Below are positions 1 through 5,498 of a DNA stretch of 5,498 nucleotides, piece after piece. The DNA lies in contig JANXVP010000207.1 in assembly GCA_025351615.1 (NCBI GenBank), positions 1-5,498 of the forward strand, given 5' to 3'. The notes beneath the pieces are model-generated. The model searched no databases and was not told where the DNA came from. It was given only the letters and a program-made list of their open reading frames with translations. Positions within the stretch are counted from its first letter, which is position 1; the number at the start of each line of letters is the position of its first letter. A program made the position numbers and the translations under genes. The DNA is from Ramlibacter sp. GTDB lineage: Bacteria; Pseudomonadota; Gammaproteobacteria; Burkholderiales; Burkholderiaceae_C.

Positions 1-375
1 GACCTGGTCGGCGGCCAGGTGGAAGCGACCTTGGTGAGCCTGCAAGGTGTGGCGGAGCAGCTGAAAGCCGGGCGCGCACGGGCCTTGGCCATCACTTCGC
101 CCGCGCGTGTCGCGGCCGCATCGGATATCCCGACATTCGCAGAGTCCGGGTACCGCAACTTCGACCTGACGCTCTGGTACGGCATGGCCGCTCCCAAAGG
201 GCTGCCCGATGCGATCGTGCGGAAGTTGAATCAGTCATTGCGCGCCGCGATTGCCGCGCCCGACGTTCAGCAAGCGCTTCGCGCGCAGGCTGCCGACCCC
301 CTCGGCGGGTCGCCCGAAGACATGCTGGCCTTCGTCCAAAAAGAGGCAACGCGCTGGGGCGCGATGATCAAATGA
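1..375 (+). CDS. Bug/TctC-family tripartite tricarboxylate transporter substrate-binding protein, C-terminal part
   Basis: This is the last 124 residues of a periplasmic solute-binding protein, open at the left edge; full family members are about 320 residues, so the signal peptide and first lobe lie outside the window. Visible family features are the opening DLVGGQV, then AGRARALAITSPAR (residues 23-36), DIPTFAESG (42-50), the W-Y-G-M-A-A-P-K-G-LP segment (59-69), and a helical C-terminus with the usual spacing (DAIVRKLNQSL, then SPEDMLAF, then a final tryptophan). Bug proteins bind small organic acids or related solutes. Some feed TctAB membrane partners, but many, especially in Burkholderiales, are orphans; no TctA or TctB gene is visible here. 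The stop codon overlaps the start of the SnoaL-like gene (ATGA), so the two are probably cotranscribed and translationally coupled. The ligand cannot be deduced. Confidence 0.93.
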   Translation, partial: DLVGGQVEATLVSLQGVAEQLKAGRARALAITSPARVAAASDIPTFAESGYRNFDLTLWYGMAAPKGLPDAIVRKLNQSLRAAIAAPDVQQALRAQAADPLGGSPEDMLAFVQKEATRWGAMIK

Positions 376-833
376 GCGCGTCGCCGGACGAAGCGTTCAG
401 GATCCGTGAGGCAGTCAAAGATCGGCTGATCGACTACTGGTGGGACGTGGACCGCAACGGGGCCAAGGGCGCACTCGCGTTCTACACCGAGGATTGTGTG
501 TATCTGATGTGCGACCACCGCATGGAGGGCCATGCGCCGATCAAGAGTTACTACGACTATCGCGAAAGTCGCGGCGCTCGCATGGTCCGGCATGTTGTCA
601 CCAACCTGCGCGTCCACGTGCACGCACCCGACCGCGCGACGCTCGACGGCACGCTGACTGTCTATGCGGCGGACGGTGTTCCGGTGCTGCCGTCGGCGCC
701 GCCCATCATGGTCGCCGATACCGAATGCGAGTTCGAGCGCGGCGTGGATGGCGCGTGGCGCTTTCGTATGCACAAGATCATTGCGCTTTTTACGGGTGGG
801 GTGCAAGTGCTGGTGCCTCCTGGGGCCTCGTAG
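372..833 (+). CDS. SnoaL-like / nuclear transport factor 2-fold protein
   Basis: A complete cytoplasmic protein of 153 residues with no signal peptide. It follows the pattern of SnoaL-like (NTF2 superfamily) proteins: an N-terminal helix (about residues 6-28, IREAVKDRLIDYWWDVD), then ALAFYTEDCVYLM (34-46), EGHAPIKSYYDYR (52-64), RHVVTNLRVHV (73-83), and antiparallel strands ending in WRFRMHKIIALF. The cone-shaped fold forms a pocket used by isomerases, cyclases, dehydratases and ring-hydroxylating dioxygenase beta subunits, and also by purely binding proteins, so the reaction is unknown. Acidic and histidine residues that could line the pocket include D27, D41, H49, H54 and H74; assigning any as catalytic would be guesswork. 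The ATG start lies inside the stop of the Bug gene (ATGA), with only a weak purine stretch (GGGGC) upstream, which fits translational coupling. Length is normal for the family. Confidence 0.85.
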   Translation: MSASPDEAFRIREAVKDRLIDYWWDVDRNGAKGALAFYTEDCVYLMCDHRMEGHAPIKSYYDYRESRGARMVRHVVTNLRVHVHAPDRATLDGTLTVYAADGVPVLPSAPPIMVADTECEFERGVDGAWRFRMHKIIALFTGGVQVLVPPGAS

Positions 834-863
834 AGCGAATGGGCTCGCGAAGGTTGCAGCCAC

Positions 864-880
864 GTCTGCTCAAGGCAGAC
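864..880. repeat. Perfect 6-bp inverted repeat with 5-base loop
   Basis: GTCTGC, loop TCAAG, GCAGAC. The hairpin begins 31 bases after the stop codon of the SnoaL-like gene. A U-G wobble could lengthen the stem to 7 pairs. No T-run follows on either strand, so it is not a canonical intrinsic terminator. It could be a weak terminator, an RNA 3'-end stabiliser or a regulator site, or simply chance. Confidence 0.4.
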
Positions 881-1030
881 AGTGGTCGACCCCTCCCTGC
901 ACCACGCCACCGCGTCGCAGTCGTTTGATCCGATCGCGCACACCAGTGTCTCGGCCGCATAAAAGATACTTGGAACGCAGTAGAAGGGCGTACGGTCAGG
1001 GTCTTGCTACCATCGCTGCTCACACATTGC

Positions 1031-1035
1031 AGGAG
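1031..1035 (+). promoter_or_regulatory. Shine-Dalgarno sequence of the 790-residue protein gene
   Basis: AGGAG lies 8 bases before the ATG at 1044. An in-frame TAG (1041-1043) sits immediately before that ATG, so no longer in-frame start is possible, and the good ribosome site favours this ATG over the next one at 1056. Confidence 0.8.
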
Positions 1036-1043
1036 TCGCGTAG

Positions 1044-3416
1044 ATGAACGAGTGGATGGGCCCGCGCGGGCACAACGTGGCCTTGCTTTTCAGTGAGGCC
1101 AGCCGCCTTGCCTACGTTCAGCAGGCGACAGAACGACAACAGACCTACAATTTCGAGGGTGCTGACGGCGATCAGCGCACCTGGCTCAAGGGCGAGCACG
1201 CCTACCTGGCGCCGGCCGGCGCGGACCTGTTCCTGGCTCGCTGCAACTTGAAGCACGACATCGTCGAGGAATCGCAGCTCACCGCGGCCGCCCTGGATTC
1301 GTACTCCGCGCTTGTCATCCCGAACGCCGGTCACCTCGAGCTGGCCACTGTCGCGCGAATTGAAGCCTGGATGCGCAATCCCGACCACCGCCTCATCGTG
1401 ACCGGCCGCACCAACCTGCCGCCGCCCTTGCTTGGGCTGGGTTCGTTGAAGCTGGGTGCTGTTTCGGGCTTCACCGGCTGGCGCTGGCTGGAAGGATCGC
1501 CTTTCGCGGATCCGGTTCGCTGGGAGCCCATGTACGTCAGCGGCTACCGCGGCCACGCGGTGCAGCTCGTGGAGGCGGCGCCGGGCAGCCGCGTGCTGGC
1601 GGACCTGCTCGAATTCAGCGGCGACCTGAGCAACGCCAGCACCGTCATTTCCGCGCGGCTCGGTCCCGCCATCGTCGCGACCGACCGCAGCATCTACATC
1701 GCCAACCAGGTGTTCGAGCTGGTCGGCGGCATGTTGCAGGCGCACCTGAACGTCGAGGCAGTCCGCCACTGGGCCAACCCGACGCACTGGGGCGACACCT
1801 TGCTGTTCTTTATCCGTCGCATCGCCATGGACGCCGGCTTCGCATCGCTTTGGCAGACCCGCCTGCGGTCGTTCGGCGCCTACCAGGGCGTGCTCACCTT
1901 CCGGCACGACGTGCACGGCATGCGCGACTACACGATGCTGGACTACCAGATCCAGAACCTGGTCCCTGCCAGTTGGGACATCGAAGACCCTGGCTTTTCC
2001 ACCAACATCACCGAGCCGATGGCGAAGGACTGGGTCGAACGGATTACGAAGAACAGCTTCATCGAGCCGGCGCTGCACAACGACAGTTCGATCGGCGACC
2101 CACCGACCGCAGTCCACGGCAAGGGATTGTTCACCCATTTGATCAACGCCGAAAAAAGTCTGGGCTACACCATCTGCACCTGCGGCCGGCATGCGGGCGG
2201 CCACATGCACCCCGAGACCATCGACGCGATGGACTACATGTACAACAACATGCCGTCGATGCTTGGCATGTGCACCTTCAGCTACTACCACATGATCGAG
2301 TACGGCGTGCGCGATCCCAACGCAATGGTGGGAGGTGAGATCGGTGGCAAGGAGCTTACCTACGTCACCGACCTGCGCCGCACCATCGCCACGCAGGGCA
2401 TCTGGTTCCCGTTTCATCCGGTCGTCACCACCGACAAGGAATGGCGGCCGGTGCGGGGCTGGGACCGAACCCATGAATTCGATGCGGCACCGGAGCTGGT
2501 GGAGACCATCTATGGCGCGCACAACTCGCGCACACCGGGGGCCGACGACCGGCTGGAGAACGGCGTCTACAGCTTTCAGTACCACCCCGAACTTGCGCGC
2601 GACCCCTCGCTCAACGACGGCAAGGGAACGCTCGACTACCTGCGCTACTGCATCAACCTCGCCGAGCGCCTCGACTTCTGGATCCCCACGCAGGCCGAGA
2701 TCTACCAACGCATGGCCGACTACGAAGACCTCGTGTTCGAGGTGCGCGAGGGCGGCCGAGAGGTGACGGTGCGCAATCCGACCGCCCGCCGCATCGTGGC
2801 GATGGTCATGGAGCAGCGCCTGCCTTTCGGCAGCGTCTGGCACGGAGAGCACGAGCTGGTCCATGTGGTGCGCGATGCGTTCGTCACGCTGCCGCCGCTC
2901 GAGCCGGGCGCAGAGGTCACGCTGCACTTCAAGCCGGAGCGTCCTGGCGACGAGCCGCTGCTGCGCCAGCCGAGCAACAAAGGCATCACCATCATCGACG
3001 CAAGGCGCATTCCCGCCAGCGGCGAGACGGTGCTGAAGGTGAAGGTGTGCCGCTCGCAGCCGCTGTGCGTCGAGGGCGTCGATGCGCTCGGCGCCTACCG
3101 GGTGCAGGTGGACGGCGAGCCGGCGCGCTACTTCGGGCCGCGCGTGGTCCAGACCATCCAGGCCAAGTTGAGCAACAGCAAGACGGCTAAGGCCTCTGTG
3201 GGCGAGGTCACGCGCCGCACCAAGCTGTCGGGCATCACCACGTTCCTGGACCTAATGATCGAAGGCCATCCTGACAACTTCATGGAGCGCACGGTGCGCA
3301 TCAGGCAGTTGGCCGGCGTCGAAGCGCAGCAGGCGCGCATGGCGATGATGCTGGCAACGCCGAAGAAGACCGGGCGGGTCACCCCCTACCTCGAGTCGGT
3401 GGCGGCGAAGGACTAG
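1044..3416 (+). CDS. Large putative metallohydrolase: amidotransferase-like N-terminus, polysaccharide-deacetylase-like core
   Basis: I do not recognise this 790-residue protein by name. There is no signal peptide or membrane segment, so it is probably cytoplasmic. Residues about 55-125 (SALVIPNAGHLELA, then HRLIVTGRTN) resemble the class I amidotransferase-like fold used structurally in beta-galactosidase trimerisation domains; the nucleophile cysteine is absent (VTGRTN at 119-124). Residues about 275-550 suggest a NodB/polysaccharide-deacetylase-like barrel: GVLTFRHDV (282-290) matches the RHDVD-type first motif, followed by ALHND (343-347), the cluster CTCGRHAGGHMHPE (378-391), WFPFHP (454-459), and a closing DFWIPTQAEIYQRMADY (544-560). 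Residues 562-630 look beta-rich and may form a small sandwich. The final 150 residues are basic in places and unrecognised. That family hydrolyses N-acyl, amide or related C-N bonds on sugars and other compounds; substrate and activity are unknown. Domain calls are by eye. It ends 3 bases from the convergent livF. Confidence 0.72.
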   Translation: MNEWMGPRGHNVALLFSEASRLAYVQQATERQQTYNFEGADGDQRTWLKGEHAYLAPAGADLFLARCNLKHDIVEESQLTAAALDSYSALVIPNAGHLELATVARIEAWMRNPDHRLIVTGRTNLPPPLLGLGSLKLGAVSGFTGWRWLEGSPFADPVRWEPMYVSGYRGHAVQLVEAAPGSRVLADLLEFSGDLSNASTVISARLGPAIVATDRSIYIANQVFELVGGMLQAHLNVEAVRHWANPTHWGDTLLFFIRRIAMDAGFASLWQTRLRSFGAYQGVLTFRHDVHGMRDYTMLDYQIQNLVPASWDIEDPGFSTNITEPMAKDWVERITKNSFIEPALHNDSSIGDPPTAVHGKGLFTHLINAEKSLGYTICTCGRHAGGHMHPETIDAMDYMYNNMPSMLGMCTFSYYHMIEYGVRDPNAMVGGEIGGKELTYVTDLRRTIATQGIWFPFHPVVTTDKEWRPVRGWDRTHEFDAAPELVETIYGAHNSRTPGADDRLENGVYSFQYHPELARDPSLNDGKGTLDYLRYCINLAERLDFWIPTQAEIYQRMADYEDLVFEVREGGREVTVRNPTARRIVAMVMEQRLPFGSVWHGEHELVHVVRDAFVTLPPLEPGAEVTLHFKPERPGDEPLLRQPSNKGITIIDARRIPASGETVLKVKVCRSQPLCVEGVDALGAYRVQVDGEPARYFGPRVVQTIQAKLSNSKTAKASVGEVTRRTKLSGITTFLDLMIEGHPDNFMERTVRIRQLAGVEAQQARMAMMLATPKKTGRVTPYLESVAAKD

Positions 3417-3419
3417 CGC

Positions 3420-4142
3420 TCAGGCGGGCGTGCCGCCGAGGTATGCCACCTGGATGCGTGGGTCCGAGATCACCTGCGCGGCCGGGCCCGTCATGAACAG
3501 GCGGCCCAGCTCCATCACGATGCCGGTGTCGGAGATCTGCAGAGCGCCGTGCGCGTTCTGTTCCACCACCAGCACCGTCAGGCCGTGACGCCGCAGGTCG
3601 GCAATCGTCGCGAAGATCTTGTCCTGGTTGCCCGGCGACAGTCCGAGCGACGGTTCGTCGAGCAGCAGCAGCCTCGGCCCCGACTCCAGCACCATTGCCG
3701 TCTCCAGCACCTGCTGTTCGCCGCCGCTCAGGTTCCCTGCCAGCACATTGAGCTTCGCGCCAAGCATCGGGAATAGACCCAGCACCCGGTCGACAGCGGC
3801 CTGGATGGCGCTGCCACGTAGCGTATAGGCGCCGAGGTCCAGATTCTCACGTACCGTCATCAGGGGGAAGTTGCAGCGGCCCTGCGGTACGAAACCAATC
3901 CCCAGCGCCAGCCGCTCGCGCGGGGTAAGTTTTTCGATCTGCCTGCCCTCGAACAGAATATGGCCGCCGAAGTACTTGTTGGTGCCATACACCGCTTTCA
4001 GTAGCGTCGACTTGCCCGCGCCATTGGGACCAATGATGGTGGTGATGCTTCCCGCCGGAATCGATGTCGTGAAGTCGGTGACGATGGGCTCGTCGCCATA
4101 ACCGACGGAGAGCGACTGGAATTCAAGCAGAGGTGGGCTCAC
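3420..4142 (-). CDS. livF: Branched-chain amino acid-type ABC transporter ATP-binding protein LivF
   Basis: A complete ATPase of 240 residues, the second nucleotide-binding subunit of a Liv/HAAT-type importer, acting at the cytoplasmic face of the inner membrane. It shows Walker A GPNGAGKST (38-46), Q-loop VPQGRCNFPLMTVREN (85-100), signature LSGGEQQ (138-144), Walker B LLLLDEP (158-164) with the D-loop following, and VVEQNA (192-197), where glutamine replaces the H-loop histidine as is usual for LivF. I chose the GTG at 4142: AAGGA lies 7 bases upstream, the start follows the livG stop by one base, and the length matches the family. An in-frame ATG at 4163 would add 7 residues and overlap livG but lacks a ribosome site; a start at 4205 would add 21. 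The gene is last in livM-livG-livF. Its true substrate may be another amino acid, amide or aromatic acid, since Liv homologues are diverse. Confidence 0.93.
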   Translation of the reverse strand: MSPPLLEFQSLSVGYGDEPIVTDFTTSIPAGSITTIIGPNGAGKSTLLKAVYGTNKYFGGHILFEGRQIEKLTPRERLALGIGFVPQGRCNFPLMTVRENLDLGAYTLRGSAIQAAVDRVLGLFPMLGAKLNVLAGNLSGGEQQVLETAMVLESGPRLLLLDEPSLGLSPGNQDKIFATIADLRRHGLTVLVVEQNAHGALQISDTGIVMELGRLFMTGPAAQVISDPRIQVAYLGGTPA

Positions 4143-4143
4143 G

Positions 4144-4938
4144 TCAGCGTCCTTGCGCTTCATACGCGGTGGCGCCGGCCTGTCCAAGATACGCGGCGAG
4201 CACACGCGGGTCGCTGCGAATCAGGCCGGGCGGCCCGTCGGCGATCTTTTGGCCCGACTCCAGCACCACTACGCGCTGGCACAGGTTCATGACGAAGTCG
4301 ACGTTGTGTTCCACGATCACCAGCGTCACGCCTTCGGAGTTCAGCTGCTGGATCACCTGCTCGATGCGCCGCACCATCGTGGGGTTGACGCCGGCCACGG
4401 GCTCGTCGAGCACGACGACGCGCGGGTGCGCCATCATGCTGGCGGCGATGGCGAGCAGCTTGCGCTGGCCGTACGAGAGGATTGCCGCAGGCGCATCGGC
4501 GTAGTGGGACAACCCGACCGTTTCGAGTAGCAGGCGTCCGCGCGCTGCTGCCCTTGCTTCCTTGTCGCGAACCTCGGCGCTGCGCCGCAGCGACGCGAGC
4601 CATCCGGCTCCGTCGCTCTCCTGGGAGGCGACGCAGAGGTTCTCCAGGAGGCTCAGCTCGTCGTACGCACGCACTGTCTGGAAGGTGCGTGTCAGGCCCG
4701 CGCGTGCGATGCGGTGCGGTGCCAGGCCGGTGAGCGACCGGCCGTCCAGGAACCACTCGCCCGCATCCGCTTTCTGGAAGCCGCTGATGCAGTCGATGCT
4801 GGTGCTCTTGCCCGAGCCGTTGGGCCCGATGAGGCCGACGATGGTGCCGGCTTCCACCTGGAAGGAGAGGGCGTCGACCGCGGTCAGGCCGAAGTAGTGC
4901 TTGCTGAGGCCGCGCACTTCGAGCAGCGGCGTGCTCAT
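4144..4938 (-). CDS. livG: Branched-chain amino acid-type ABC transporter ATP-binding protein LivG
   Basis: A complete ATPase of 264 residues, slightly longer than the usual 250-260. Features in order are Walker A GPNGSGKST (38-46), Q-loop GLTRTFQTVRAYDELSLLEN (81-100), signature LSYGQRK (154-160), Walker B VVVLDEPVAGVNP (174-186) and H-loop IVEHNVD (208-214). The tyrosine in LSYGQ and the AGVNP after Walker B are typical of LivG and separate it from LivF. Residues 105-135, between the Q-loop and the signature, form the family's variable charged helical insert. Its ATG overlaps the livM stop (ATGA, 4935-4938), and livF begins one base after its stop, so the three genes are one translationally coupled operon. 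It pairs with LivF to drive transport through LivH and LivM. Confidence 0.95.
   Translation of the reverse strand: MSTPLLEVRGLSKHYFGLTAVDALSFQVEAGTIVGLIGPNGSGKSTSIDCISGFQKADAGEWFLDGRSLTGLAPHRIARAGLTRTFQTVRAYDELSLLENLCVASQESDGAGWLASLRRSAEVRDKEARAAARGRLLLETVGLSHYADAPAAILSYGQRKLLAIAASMMAHPRVVVLDEPVAGVNPTMVRRIEQVIQQLNSEGVTLVIVEHNVDFVMNLCQRVVVLESGQKIADGPPGLIRSDPRVLAAYLGQAGATAYEAQGR
4150..4154 (-). promoter_or_regulatory. Shine-Dalgarno sequence supporting the GTG start of livF
   Basis: On the minus strand AAGGA lies 7 bases before the GTG at 4142-4140, inside the last codons of livG. No comparable site precedes the alternative ATG at 4163 (GGCCGGCGCCACCGCGT upstream), so this element decides the livF start. 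Confidence 0.65.
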
Positions 4939-5498
4939 TGTTTCTCGCCGTACGGGATCTTGCGCCAGCGCTCCAGGCGCCGCTGCCTGAACCAGCCGCC
5001 GATCCCGCGCGGGAAGACCAGCATCGCGGCGATCAGGATCACGCCGTACAACACCATGCGCAGGTCGGTGGTGAAGCGCAGCATGTCGGGAAGCACGGTC
5101 AACACCGCCGTGCTGAACAGCACGCCCCAGAAGCTCCCGGCGCCACCCAGGATCACCATGATCAGCATTGTCTCGGTGTAATAGAAATCGAACACGGAGG
5201 GGTCCACGATGGTGAGATAGAACACGAAAAAAGCGCCGACTACGCCGCTCAACATCGCCGACAGCGTGACGGCGAGCAGCTTGTAGCTGAGCGGGTTGAT
5301 CCCCTGCGACTGCGCCAGCGCTTCATTGAGCTTGATCGCGCGCAGGGCCCGGCCGATCCGGGAGCTGACGACCAGATAGATCAGGCCGAGGCTGAAGACG
5401 GCGAATCCCATCATCAGGTAATAGAAATCCGTCGGCTTGTTCAGGCGCCACGACAGGAATGAGGGCACCGGCAGGCCCGGGATGCCCATCGCACCGCG
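4935..5498 (-). CDS. livM: Branched-chain amino acid-type ABC transporter permease LivM, C-terminal part
   Basis: The last 187 residues of an inner-membrane permease, open at the right edge. LivM proteins are usually 300-350 residues, so a little over half is present, and the reading frame continues past the window edge (R-G-A before the first internal ATG at 5489). The opening RGAMGIPGLP matches the conserved LivM G-x-x-G-I-P loop. Visible hydrophobic segments lie at about residues 25-45, 74-95, 111-139 and 148-163. Between the first two is the cytoplasmic coupling loop GRALRAIKLNEALAQSQGIN (49-68), the LivM counterpart of the EAA loop that contacts the ATPases. GGAGSFWG (118-125) is the family's conserved late motif. 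The tail is basic (WFRQRRLERWRK). The stop overlaps the livG start (ATGA). LivH and the periplasmic binding protein presumably lie further right or elsewhere. Confidence 0.94.
   Translation of the reverse strand, partial: RGAMGIPGLPVPSFLSWRLNKPTDFYYLMMGFAVFSLGLIYLVVSSRIGRALRAIKLNEALAQSQGINPLSYKLLAVTLSAMLSGVVGAFFVFYLTIVDPSVFDFYYTETMLIMVILGGAGSFWGVLFSTAVLTVLPDMLRFTTDLRMVLYGVILIAAMLVFPRGIGGWFRQRRLERWRKIPYGEKQ

Larger units (their letters stand above)
834..1043. other. Intergenic gap between SnoaL-like gene and large putative hydrolase gene
   Basis: This 210-base stretch contains no plausible gene. It holds a perfect inverted repeat (864-880), an 8-base palindrome GGTCGACC (884-891), an imperfect ACAC-CA-GTGT repeat (940-949) and a locally AT-richer stretch ATAAAAGATACTTGGAA (959-975). 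I tested TTGATC (925-930) and TTGGAA (970-975) as -35 boxes. Neither has a -10-like hexamer at 16-18 bases, so I do not call a sigma-70 promoter, although a promoter for the downstream gene may lie here. Confidence 0.6.

Noticed and set aside
267..863. A 198-codon minus-strand frame across the Bug and SnoaL-like genes.
   Set aside because: It is antisense to two well-supported genes and has no family motif.
925..975. Possible sigma-70 promoter using TTGATC or TTGGAA as the -35 box.
   Set aside because: No acceptable -10 hexamer lies 16-18 bases downstream of either.
1218..1418. Active glutamine amidotransferase in the N-terminal region of the large protein.
   Set aside because: The fold-like pattern is present but no G-x-C-x-G nucleophile elbow is seen; the corresponding segment reads VTGRTN.
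1020..2927. A 635-codon open frame on the minus strand, antisense to the large plus-strand gene.
   Set aside because: Its translation is dominated by His, Arg, Val and Asp with no recognisable motif, as expected for the shadow of a high-GC gene. The plus-strand frame has a good ribosome site, coherent domains and normal amino-acid composition.
4143..4205. N-terminal extension of LivF to an ATG at 4205 or 4163.
   Set aside because: The extra residues are not LivF-like (proline- and arginine-rich) and overlap livG. Neither ATG has a good ribosome site, whereas the GTG at 4142 has AAGGA at proper spacing.
4938..5462. A 174-codon plus-strand frame opposite livM.
   Set aside because: It is a low-complexity Gln/His/Arg/Ala-rich translation and a shadow of the membrane-protein gene, whose hydrophobic segments and LivM motifs are clear.

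Overview
The window looks like chromosomal DNA of a GC-rich beta-proteobacterium, most likely Burkholderiales (Comamonadaceae, Alcaligenaceae or Burkholderiaceae). This rests on the high G+C, the Bug/TctC-type extracytoplasmic binding protein (a family greatly expanded in that order), and a branched-chain-amino-acid-type (Liv/HAAT) ABC transporter. No marker gene fixes the genus. I see no mobile element, CRISPR array, tRNA or rRNA.

Layout. Positions 1-833 carry two plus-strand genes joined by an ATGA overlap: the C-terminal part of a Bug-family solute-binding protein, and a complete SnoaL-like/NTF2-fold protein of 153 residues. A 210-base gap (834-1043) follows, holding one perfect 6-bp inverted repeat and no convincing promoter. 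Positions 1044-3416 are a single large plus-strand gene for a 790-residue protein that I cannot name. It appears to combine an amidotransferase-like (Rossmann-type) N-terminal region, a central region resembling polysaccharide-deacetylase/NodB-type metallohydrolases, a beta-rich segment and an unrecognised C-terminal region. Three bases after its stop, a minus-strand transporter operon ends. Read leftwards it is livM (partial) - livG - livF, with an ATGA overlap between the first two and a 1-base gap between the last two.

How they may work together. The Bug protein and the Liv-type importer both point to uptake of a small organic solute such as a carboxylate, amino acid or amide. The SnoaL-like protein and the large putative hydrolase are candidate enzymes acting on it. 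This is inference from adjacency: the two halves are convergently transcribed, so they are not one operon, and no substrate can be read from the sequence. The transporter genes are ordinary. The 790-residue protein is the one part of the window that could be an undescribed activity.
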